DNA of 20,046 nt from IMG/VR virus record IMGVR_UViG_3300027515_000010, positions 1-20,046 of that record; one strand, given 5' to 3'. Below the pieces are notes generated by a model, which ran no database searches, was not told the origin of the DNA, and worked only from the letters and a program-made list of their open reading frames with translations. This document shows, piece by piece, positions 15,172 through 20,046 of this stretch (its first letter is position 1; each line of letters starts with the position of its first letter). The DNA comes from a virus. Position numbers and translations under genes: made by a program.

Positions 15172-16578
15172 ATGCCGATCCAAGGACATCGCCAATGGTT
15201 GCTGAAGACCGGACAGCCGTTCTGGTACGAGACGGAATACGTGATCTGCCCGGACGACGGGTACTACAACATGGGCATATCCAGGATGTACACCGTTCTA
15301 TCGACCGGCCAGTACTCCGGAACCACGAACATTACCGTGAACGCGAAAACGGACGTGCATTCGAACAATTGCGTGCTGGACGAGCGCACAGGGCTGATGT
15401 GGACAAGGTATAATACCGCAAGCGTGGGGCCCAACTCTGACGGGAGACTGTACTGGGACAATCACGTCGCCTCATTGCCTTTTACCAAGGGCGGCGGGTA
15501 CGTGGATTTCCAGGTCGGCGAAAACGTTCAGCAGGCCGTGACCACCGCGCAGGGGACGATCAGATACGTGGACAACACGAACGGCATCATGTGGCTGGAG
15601 AACGTGGGCGGCACATTCAATTACGTGAATCAGATTACCGGATCGCTAGGTGGAGGTCCGGCCACGCCGACTTCGTACACCGCGCCGGCCAAAGAGGATA
15701 TCTGGGAGTATCTGAGGGTAGCCAATTCTAACGGTCTTGCCGGATATACCGACTGGCGCGTACCTAACGTTATGGAGCTTGCGAGCCTGGTTACTATCGG
15801 CAATTCGAACGGAGCCCCGAATACTGCGATTTTTCCGTCCCTGAATACGACTGGATATTTCTGGACCGGAACGGTAGTGGGAAGCCCAGGACTAAATGCC
15901 GTAACGATACTTTTTTTGACAGCCGCATTGACGACAAAAGAAAAAGCAGGGACTACTGGATATTTGCTTTTGGTCCGAGGGCCTGATCTTTCGAGCTGGA
16001 GGCCGTGCCGGCCCTTGGTGTCGGGCCAGTACAGGCAGTCAGTCGCCTTTCCGGACGACGGCATGCTGCAGCTCGGTAGACCCAGGGCATTGGAACTGCT
16101 TACGACGGACGCACAGTCCGGCACGACGAACATAACCCTCAACGGCAAGACGTGCACGATGTCGAACAATCTGGTCCTGGACCGGAACACGGGCCTCATG
16201 TGGACCCGGGATGTCTCCTCTTCGGTCGGCCCGAACTCCGACGGGAACCTCTACTGGCTGGATACATCTCTGGAACGGGAGGATATCTGGGAGTTCCTGC
16301 GTCTGGCGAATGAGGCGGGCCTGGCCGGATACCGGGACTGGAGGATTCCGAACGCGTTCGAAATTCTTTCCGTCTGCAACTTTGCCAACGCATCGTCAAA
16401 TCTTGACGGCAATTACTTCAATAGTGCCGGCGCAAATTTCTGGTCTTCAACCACAAAACCGAACGACAGGACTTGCGCGTTTCGGATGAGTACCGGCTAT
16501 GGGAGCGGCGTGGTGAAATCGACTTCGCTGAATCCGGTCCGGCTGGTCAGGGGAGGACACACGGATGCGGATCTATGA
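15172..16578 (+). CDS. Tail fiber-like protein with two related lectin-type (Lcl/DUF1566) domains
   Basis: The 468-residue protein follows the hub gene, the usual site of receptor-binding proteins. It contains two versions of a DUF1566/Lcl domain, a C-type-lectin-like fold. In copy 1 (from about residue 45): SGTTNITVNAKT, LDERTGLMWTR, SVGPNSDGRLYW, EDIWEYLRVANSNGLAGYTDWRVPN in pieces, ending YFWTGT...LLLVRG. In copy 2 (from about residue 310): SGTTNITLNGKT, LDRNTGLMWTR, SVGPNSDGNLYW, EDIWEFLRLANEAGLAGYRDWRIPN in pieces, ending FWSSTT...VRLVRGG. Copy 1 carries an extra stretch at about residues 112-166 that resembles the beta repeat in the L- and J-like proteins. GAGGAGGA precedes the start. 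Recognition of surface glycans or proteins is inferred from the fold. Such C-terminal ends are also used by diversity-generating retroelements, but no reverse transcriptase is visible here. Confidence 0.76.
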   Translation: MPIQGHRQWLLKTGQPFWYETEYVICPDDGYYNMGISRMYTVLSTGQYSGTTNITVNAKTDVHSNNCVLDERTGLMWTRYNTASVGPNSDGRLYWDNHVASLPFTKGGGYVDFQVGENVQQAVTTAQGTIRYVDNTNGIMWLENVGGTFNYVNQITGSLGGGPATPTSYTAPAKEDIWEYLRVANSNGLAGYTDWRVPNVMELASLVTIGNSNGAPNTAIFPSLNTTGYFWTGTVVGSPGLNAVTILFLTAALTTKEKAGTTGYLLLVRGPDLSSWRPCRPLVSGQYRQSVAFPDDGMLQLGRPRALELLTTDAQSGTTNITLNGKTCTMSNNLVLDRNTGLMWTRDVSSSVGPNSDGNLYWLDTSLEREDIWEFLRLANEAGLAGYRDWRIPNAFEILSVCNFANASSNLDGNYFNSAGANFWSSTTKPNDRTCAFRMSTGYGSGVVKSTSLNPVRLVRGGHTDADL

Positions 16579-17263
16579 GTCCGAAGAAATTTGCGAAACG
16601 GTCAGGCTTACTGAGGAGCGTCGTCCGGACGGACAGCTCTCGATGGAGGAGGAAGAACTCCGGCAAGACGGCAAGTCGATCGGGCGCATCGTGCGACTGT
16701 ATTCCTACGTGCCGCAAAAGGGTGGACGGCTCCCGGACGTAATCGACACAATCGAAGAGACCACATATGGATCGGACGGGGCCGCGCTTTCGGTGCGGAC
16801 CATATTCCACAATCCGCACAGGGTGCTCGTAGAGACGCCGGAAGAACATGCGGCACGAAAGGCCGAGGAAGAAAAGGCCCGTGCCTCCCGCAGGCTTCCG
16901 CCGGAGGAACGCGCCAGGGCAAAAATGGAGGCATTTTTGGCGGAACAACGGGCCCTGGAGACCGAACGGGAGCAACGACGAAAAGCGCTCGAAGAGCGGC
17001 GCATTGAGCGTCTCAAGGCCCGCGAGGCTGCCTTGGCCGCTCTTGAAGCCGAAAGGATTGCCAGACGCCGGGATTTGGAAGCGGCAAGAGAGGCCCGCAG
17101 ACTGGCCCTTGAGGAGCTCGCCCGCGAACGGGAGCGGCAAAAACGGGCCGCCGCGGAAGAGAAAAAAAGAATCCGCAGGCAGGCCATGATCGACAAGCTG
17201 GAACGCGAACTGTCGGCTCTTAAGGATCAAGCGCAGGATACCGGAAAACGGAGTCTGCCATGA
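16565..17263 (+). CDS. Unknown tail-region protein: small beta domain plus long charged helix
   Basis: I do not recognise a family for this 232-residue protein. Residues 1-90 look beta-rich, with paired charged strands (MRIYESEEICETVRLTEE, RIVRLYSYVPQKG, AALSVRTIFHNPHRVLVE). Residues about 92-220 are almost uninterrupted E/K/R/A (EEHAARKAEEEKARAS, EREQRRKALEERRIERLKA and similar) and predict a coiled coil or single stable helix about 19 nm long if fully extended. Its start is 14 bp inside the end of the fiber gene, with GGGGAGG 7 nt upstream, so it is coupled to the fiber. A structural fiber shaft, an adaptor or an assembly partner of the lectin fiber is plausible but not shown. The stop overlaps the next ATG (ATGA). 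Confidence 0.7.
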   Translation: MRIYESEEICETVRLTEERRPDGQLSMEEEELRQDGKSIGRIVRLYSYVPQKGGRLPDVIDTIEETTYGSDGAALSVRTIFHNPHRVLVETPEEHAARKAEEEKARASRRLPPEERARAKMEAFLAEQRALETEREQRRKALEERRIERLKAREAALAALEAERIARRRDLEAAREARRLALEELARERERQKRAAAEEKKRIRRQAMIDKLERELSALKDQAQDTGKRSLP

Positions 17264-17472
17264 CGACGCTTGAAAGCTCTCTCCTGGGCGGGCTATTGGG
17301 GCTTGTCGGCATCGGTCTGGGCAAGCTGTGGGGGAACGGGAACAAGGTGACAAGGGACGAATGCGCAAAGCAGCACGCTGCCGACAAGGAAATCTGGCAG
17401 AAGGACATCTCATACATCAAGGAATCCATTTTGAGAATAGAAGCGCATCTGGAAGAGGCCGGCCGCAAATGA
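17260..17472 (+). CDS. Small membrane protein with C-terminal coiled coil, lysis-cassette candidate
   Basis: The 70-residue protein has one Gly/Leu-rich hydrophobic segment (residues about 5-25, LLGGLLGLVGIGLGKLWG) followed by a polar helical tail (AADKEIWQKDISYIKESILRIEAHLEEAG). It has ATGA overlaps at both ends, with the coil protein before and the muramidase after, so it is translated with the endolysin. Position suggests a holin or a partner of lysis. The single transmembrane segment and charged coiled tail also fit small phage anchor or haemolysin-XhlA-like proteins, although in XhlA the order is coil first, membrane last. The exact role is unknown. The lone Cys in DECAKQH stands at the start of the tail. 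Confidence 0.64.
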   Translation: MTTLESSLLGGLLGLVGIGLGKLWGNGNKVTRDECAKQHAADKEIWQKDISYIKESILRIEAHLEEAGRK

Positions 17473-18089
17473 ACGAGCGGGCACGTGAGCTTTTCGACGC
17501 CGCATACGAATTCGTCCTGCGCTGGGAGGGCGGGAGCAAATTTCATGAGGACCCGGGAGATCCCGGGGGCGCCACGAAATTCGGCGTCTCGTTCAGGTTT
17601 CTTCGCGATCTGCCACTTCGCCTTGCGGACTCCGACGGGGACGGACTGGTCACATGGAGAGACGTGGCCTCGCTCGCTCCGGAGCGGGCAAGAGAGATCT
17701 ACAGGAAGTATTTCTGGGAGCGACTCCGCTTGGACGAACTGCCGGCAAAGCTTGCGTTCGTCATGTTCGACACCGCCGTGAACGTCGGCCGCAGCCGTGC
17801 CGTCCGCTGGCTGCAGGAGGCGCTTTCGAAGTACGCGGATTTGAGGATCGACGGGGTGCTCGGCCCGGAAACGACGGCCGCCCTGAAAGAGGTCGATCCG
17901 AACTGGATCCTCGATCGGCTGTTCAGGCGCAGGAGGGAGTATTACAGAACCCTGGCCTCCGGGAACGAATGGGCGAAGCGATACCTTAAGGGCTGGCTGA
18001 ACAGGACAAACGACTTGGAAATGACCGTGCTCGGGCTCGGCAGATCGAAACGGGCCTCATCTCAGGATAAGGAGGCTGGCGGGCCATGA
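17469..18089 (+). CDS. Endolysin, GH108-type N-acetylmuramidase
   Basis: This 206-residue enzyme cleaves the glycan chains of peptidoglycan to release progeny. The start at 17469 gives an ATGA overlap with the preceding gene and a GGAAGAGG about 10 nt upstream; longer in-frame starts lie within the previous gene. The N-terminal RWEGGSKFHEDPGDPGGATKFG region (in pieces) is the family signature: Glu20 in WEGG is the catalytic acid and DPGDPGGATKFGVS the typical substrate-site loop. The YFWERLRLDELPAKLAFVMFDTAVNVG segment is the second conserved block (FD.avN.G). The C-terminal RIDGVLGPETTAAL is the PG-binding_3-like motif common in GH108 enzymes. No signal peptide is present, so export needs a holin. 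The very C-terminus (SKRASSQDKEAGGP) is a disordered tail. Confidence 0.93.
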   Translation: MNERARELFDAAYEFVLRWEGGSKFHEDPGDPGGATKFGVSFRFLRDLPLRLADSDGDGLVTWRDVASLAPERAREIYRKYFWERLRLDELPAKLAFVMFDTAVNVGRSRAVRWLQEALSKYADLRIDGVLGPETTAALKEVDPNWILDRLFRRRREYYRTLASGNEWAKRYLKGWLNRTNDLEMTVLGLGRSKRASSQDKEAGGP

Positions 18090-18568
18090 GAACTCTCCAG
18101 GTCTTTGCAAACTATGATTTTCGCAAGGAGCCGGGAACGATGAGCCGAAGAAACAAAAATTGGCTTGCCGTCTGTTTGATTTTCATTCTGGGACTTTTCC
18201 TTTTCCTCGCGCCGTCCGTCCTGCTCGCGCTCAACAGATGCGTAACCGTCGTCTGGGACGCGCCGACGTGCCTGGCCGGCCCAGGAGGAGACTGTGCGGT
18301 CTCCGGGCCTCCGATCTCCGAAAGCGATCTTGCGGCTCTGCAGTATCAGGTCAGATGGAGAATCGGGACGAATGGACAATATCAGGTCGCCACGACAGCT
18401 CAGCATCAATACACGATAGAAAACGTTCCGGTCGGATCGACTTTGCAAGTCAGCGTAGGCGCATTCTTCCTGGGCGGGACAGTCGGCTGCTGGACCGATC
18501 CTGTTTCATTTGTCGTGCCAGTGCCGACCGTCGGACCGTGCTCGGGCGTGAGGATAAGCGCGCAATGA
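18086..18568 (+). CDS. Membrane-anchored or secreted fibronectin-III-like protein (two possible starts)
   Basis: The product has a strong hydrophobic stretch (LAVCLIFILGLFLFLAPSVLLA) and then a Cys-containing extracytoplasmic part with an FN3-like pattern: VVWDAPTC, LQYQVRWRIGTNGQYQVATT, YTIENVPVGSTLQVSVGAFF, CWTDPVSF. Five Cys follow the hydrophobic segment, so disulfides are likely outside the cytoplasm. Two starts are supported: 18086 (ATGA overlap with the muramidase stop, AAGGAGG at 18069-18075; 160 residues) and 18140 (AAGGAG at 18125-18130, 9 nt spacing; 142 residues). The shorter form begins MSRRNKNWL and has the cleaner signal peptide. The protein may be exported near the end of infection or shown on the lysogen surface; no such role is demonstrated. 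No lipobox is visible. Confidence 0.7.
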   Translation: MRTLQVFANYDFRKEPGTMSRRNKNWLAVCLIFILGLFLFLAPSVLLALNRCVTVVWDAPTCLAGPGGDCAVSGPPISESDLAALQYQVRWRIGTNGQYQVATTAQHQYTIENVPVGSTLQVSVGAFFLGGTVGCWTDPVSFVVPVPTVGPCSGVRISAQ

Positions 18569-18729
18569 ACGGATCCGGCCCTGTTTCAGCAACGTGGAAA
18601 GGTCGGATAAGACCCATTGCGGAATTCATCCGGCTTTTCCTTTTGCTGGTTGTGCTTGTTCTCATCGGATGGTTCGCCCTAGTCGGAGCGGTGACCGTGG
18701 CCCTGTTTTTCCTGGGCCAGCTCCCCTGA
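18565..18729 (+). CDS. 54-aa membrane protein, holin candidate
   Basis: A very small protein with a positively charged N-terminus (MNGSGPVSATWKGRIRP) and a continuous hydrophobic stretch (about residues 20-54: IRLFLLLVVLVLIG, then WFALVGAVTVALFFLG). This is long enough for one long or two short membrane helices. It starts with an ATGA overlap with the preceding gene, with GAGGA 10 nt upstream. Size, charge pattern and placement behind the endolysin are typical of phage holins or of holin antagonists, but sequence alone does not distinguish them. A signal-anchor or accessory membrane peptide is equally possible. Confidence 0.6.
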   Translation: MNGSGPVSATWKGRIRPIAEFIRLFLLLVVLVLIGWFALVGAVTVALFFLGQLP

Positions 18730-18745
18730 AGAAGGAAAAAGAAAA

Positions 18746-18931
18746 ATGGAAAAGCGCTGGATGACGAAGACCGGGATGATTCTTCTTGCAATCGGCGGGA
18801 CCCTGCAGCAGCTACCCGAGTTTTTTCCGTTCCAGCAGGCGGTCGCGTCCGTTCTCGTGACCGTCGGAGCCGCCCTCGGCGGAATCGGCATCGGAAGAAA
18901 ACTGGACAGGGTCGTTGACCTGCGGAAATAA
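18746..18931 (+). CDS. 61-aa membrane protein, holin candidate
   Basis: The product starts MEKRWMTKTG and has two hydrophobic segments, MILLAIGGTLQQL (residues 11-23) and AVASVLVTVGAALGGIGIG (about 32-50), with a Pro/Phe-rich turn (PEFFPFQ) between them and a basic tail (RKLDRVVDLRK). Two short helices with a charged C-terminus resemble class II holins. An AAGGA at 18733 onward supports the ATG. A gap of only 16 bp separates it from the previous gene, so it is probably in the same transcript. It is the last + strand gene of the lysis block that looks intact. Whether it or the 54-aa neighbour forms the lysis hole is undecided. Confidence 0.64.
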   Translation: MEKRWMTKTGMILLAIGGTLQQLPEFFPFQQAVASVLVTVGAALGGIGIGRKLDRVVDLRK

Positions 18932-18936
18932 CGACG

Positions 18937-19147
18937 GTGACCGGCCAACGGTATCGAATCGGAGGAAGTCGTTTCGGACGCCCTGTCGGTTCTGCTGGGG
19001 GCCAGGATCATTCGTGACGTCGGAGCGCTGGCGACAGCGGAGGCGTTCGGAGAGCCGGCTCTTGCCTGCGGGCTGGTCGCGGTGGCTGCAGAAGGGGTCC
19101 GTAGTGCGGAAACGAGGCTCGGCTTATCAAGAAGGCTTGTATTTTAA
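18937..19147 (+). pseudogene. Frame-broken small ORF after the lysis cassette
   Basis: The frame at 18941-19147 has convincing coding codon use (first-position G, GC-rich third positions) and reads ...ESEEVVSDALSVLLGAR, DVGALATAEAFGEPALA, CGLVAVAAEGVRSAETRLGL before TAA, but it follows a TGA (18938-18940) and has no start codon. A GTG at 18937 lies six bases after the previous stop, as usual in this operon, but is one frame off (MTGQRY...). Restoring the frame near 18955 would join it. This suggests a single-base frameshift, either a real mutation or a sequence error. No family recognised. It overlaps the end of the reverse gene by about 20 bp. Confidence 0.32.
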
Positions 19148-19534
19148 GGATATTTTGTCCAGAAGTTCCTTGACTTCTTCTCGCCACAATCCCCTAAACC
19201 GCTCGTAAAATCTTTCGAGTTCCGCGTCTTCGGACGTGATCGAACCAAGCTCCTTGGAAGCCTCGGTCAGAGTCAGTGAGGCCATAACCCAAGTGCCAAT
19301 ATCCAGGCTGTCAAAAGCGCCTTTCAAGCGCCTGAGCAGAATTCTCGTATGCGCGAATTTCACGTTTGATAAATATGCCGCATGCCTTGACTCGGGTTCG
19401 CCTTCTAGGTATCCGTTGATTTTTTCGAAAGCCTCCCGGAAGTCGCGGGAGTGCGCCACGAGGTCCGTCTTCCGCTCTGCAGATTCCAAAAGCTCCACGG
19501 CTTCACGCAATTCCTCTGGTAGATCATGTTTCAT
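19127..19534 (-). CDS. Small all-helical protein of unknown function, opposite strand (moron-like)
   Basis: The 135-residue product reads MKHDLPEELREAVELLES, KINGYLEGEPESRHAAYLSNVKFAHTRILLRRL, DIGTWVMASLTLTEASKELG (in pieces) and predicts three or four amphipathic helices. It has no signal peptide or Cys motif. A GGAG lies 10 nt before the ATG on the minus strand. It is the only convincing minus-strand gene in the window and is visibly less GC-rich than the structural genes, with more A/T third positions. Such inserts in or after late regions are typically accessory 'moron' genes expressed in the lysogen (immunity, toxin-antitoxin or fitness roles). Nothing in its sequence reveals which. It is convergent with the damaged ORF before it and divergent from the next small gene. 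Confidence 0.7.
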   Translation of the reverse strand: MKHDLPEELREAVELLESAERKTDLVAHSRDFREAFEKINGYLEGEPESRHAAYLSNVKFAHTRILLRRLKGAFDSLDIGTWVMASLTLTEASKELGSITSEDAELERFYERFRGLWREEVKELLDKISLKYKPS

Positions 19535-19566
19535 TTTTTCATTTCTCCGGAAGCGAAACGGACGCC

Positions 19567-19595
19567 TGGAAAAGCGCGACAGGGCGGAATATACT
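19567..19595 (+). promoter_or_regulatory. Candidate sigma-70 promoter for the 67-aa gene
   Basis: TGGAAA at 19567-19572 and TATACT at 19590-19595 are separated by 17 bp (4/6 and 5/6 matches to the consensus). A transcript from here would begin about 20-25 nt before the RBS (GGGAGG at 19613-19618) of the gene starting at 19628. The site lies between divergent genes. It is only a sequence match. Confidence 0.4.
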
Positions 19596-19627
19596 ATGAA
19601 ATGGAAAAAATCGGGAGGACCTCCGCC

Positions 19628-19831
19628 ATGTCAGAGTCAGAAAAGCCGCCCGCCGGCAGATCCGAGAGGCCCGAGGACAAATTGAGCGCAGAGTCATTCA
19701 GCAACTTGATAATGGGGGACCATCCTCCTCCGGAAGGGACTCCCTGGCCGATCGTCTATCTCTGGAATCTGCTACATCCGAACCTCGGACCTTACGATCT
19801 GCGGCCGAAGGGGCAAGACAAAGACGAGTAG
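19628..19831 (+). CDS. 67-aa soluble protein of unknown function
   Basis: The ATG at 19628 has GGGAGG with 9 nt spacing; earlier in-frame starts at 19601 and 19526 have no good RBS. The product is acidic and Pro-rich at the start (MSESEKPPAGRSERPEDKLS) and has a compact C-terminal half with SFSNLIMGDHPPPEGTPWPIVYLWNLLHPNL and a charged tail (RPKGQDKDE). No family was recognised. It has its own candidate promoter and lies outside the late operon proper, which suggests expression in the lysogen. Aromatic and Pro-rich content argues that it is a real protein, but its length makes this provisional. Confidence 0.56.
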   Translation: MSESEKPPAGRSERPEDKLSAESFSNLIMGDHPPPEGTPWPIVYLWNLLHPNLGPYDLRPKGQDKDE

Positions 19832-19933
19832 CCGGCCCGCTATCGTGGTGGCCCCCTTTATTTAAGAACTCGGCGGGCTTTCTAAAGACGCAAAGAGACC
19901 AAGAATATGCTCTCCATTCCACAACAATACATC

Positions 19934-20029
19934 TCATCTATTCCAAGGATCATTGCTGTCCAAACTTTCAGGTCTGCGGTCATCTGGATCCTTGTAAATC
20001 AGCCAGTTAGAGGGGCGAAAGCGCGCCAT
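19934..20029 (-). CDS. Short reverse-strand ORF at the right edge (31 aa, or C-terminus of a longer gene)
   Basis: From an ATG at 20029 on the minus strand this reads MARFRPSNWLIYKDPDDRR and ends PWNR before TGA. The frame stays open to the window edge (reading GTSTS before the Met), so this could be the end of a gene entering from the right. No clear RBS precedes the ATG. The composition (Trp, Tyr, Asp-Pro) is protein-like, but such a short frame can arise by chance. Confidence 0.27.
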   Translation of the reverse strand: MARFRPSNWLIYKDPDDRRPESLDSNDPWNR

Positions 20030-20046
20030 GGAAGTTGAGGTTCCCT

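Larger units (their letters stand above)
1..20046. mobile_element. Prophage / temperate siphovirus genome segment (ends not in window)
   Basis: The genes run terminase, portal, protease, decoration, capsid, joiner, tail terminator, tail tube, chaperones, tape measure, M, L, J, fiber, lysis. This is the lambda late-gene order, on one strand and with almost no intergenic DNA. Established knowledge: such order is specific to long-tailed non-contractile (siphovirus) phages. No integrase, repressor, replication gene or att site can be seen, so both ends lie outside the window or, on the right, are unrecognised. Genes right of 18931 look like accessory cargo. Whether the element is an integrated prophage, a free phage or a defective remnant cannot be decided here, although the structural genes all appear intact. 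Confidence 0.9.

Noticed and set aside
16547-17413. 288-aa minus-strand ORF
   Set aside because: It is the complement of the charged-helix gene and the small membrane gene; it has no start signal and an implausible Phe/Leu/Pro composition.
17328-17468. Longer in-frame start for the muramidase
   Set aside because: That stretch lies in the preceding membrane-protein gene, and ATG 17469 gives the usual ATGA overlap, an RBS and the normal N-terminus before the catalytic Glu.
18915-19208. 97-aa + strand ORF starting with TTG
   Set aside because: Its composition is Arg/Ser-rich and shadow-like, and the adjacent frame 18941-19147 has much better codon bias.
19832-19900. Possible terminator (GCCCGC...GCGGGC)
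   Set aside because: The arms are only 6 bp with a loop of about 40 nt and no T-tract follows at the right place, so it is not a convincing rho-independent terminator.
19698-19937. 79-aa minus-strand ORF at the right end
   Set aside because: It overlaps most of the 67-aa + strand gene, which has the better RBS, and its composition looks non-coding.
19900-20046. Template repeat or reverse transcriptase of a diversity-generating retroelement
   Set aside because: By eye this stretch shows no similarity to the lectin gene ends and no RT motif is encoded anywhere in the window.
1-20046. tRNA genes, CRISPR arrays, insertion sequences or attachment sites
   Set aside because: No cloverleaf-like segment, regularly spaced palindromic repeats, transposase motifs or duplicated att-like sequence was seen.

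Overview
The window is one continuous stretch of a temperate tailed phage (prophage) genome, GC-rich and tightly packed. Almost every gene lies on the + strand, with overlapping stop/start codons (ATGA, GTGA, TAATG) and strong GGAGG-type ribosome binding sites, as expected of a late operon transcribed from a promoter left of the window. The host is probably a GC-rich Gram-negative bacterium. Duplicated Lcl/DUF1566 lectin-like domains and the style of the protease N-terminus suggest a deltaproteobacterial type, but this is a weak inference and no host gene is visible to settle it.

Layout. 1-5700 is the head module: C-terminus of a GpA-type terminase large subunit, a small winged-helix protein, an intergenic array of 11-bp repeats, a gpW-like joining protein, lambda-type portal, an HK97-type (U35/S78) prohead protease fused to a scaffold, a DUF2190-like decoration protein, the major capsid protein and a gpFII-like joiner. 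5695-15149 is a lambda-order siphovirus tail module: Z, U, V, G/GT (with a -1 frameshift signal), H (tape measure), M, L (four-Cys Fe-S type) and J. Lambda K and I have no counterpart between L and J. 15172-16578 encodes a fiber-like protein with two related lectin-type domains, followed by a 232-aa protein dominated by a long charged helix. 17260-18931 is a lysis and envelope cassette: small membrane protein, GH108 muramidase, anchored fibronectin-like protein and two tiny membrane proteins. 18937-20046 is accessory: a frame-damaged small ORF, a reverse-strand helical protein, a 67-aa gene with its own candidate promoter, and a poorly coding right edge.

Together the genes encode packaging, capsid assembly and maturation, a long non-contractile tail, host recognition and lysis. 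No integrase, repressor, replication gene, tRNA, IS or CRISPR is visible.

The most interesting signals are: (1) a textbook A-AAA-AAC -1 slippery site followed after 8 nt by a long hairpin in the tail chaperone gene, leading into a T domain with a zinc-ribbon-like Cys pattern; (2) one beta-rich repeat module apparently inserted in three different tail-tip proteins (L-like, J-like and the lectin fiber), with a recent 47-bp perfect duplication in J; (3) a LamG-like domain spliced into J; (4) an 11-bp-phased repeat array just after a DNA-binding-type gene; (5) an in-frame internal start at the protease/scaffold junction, recalling lambda C/Nu3.
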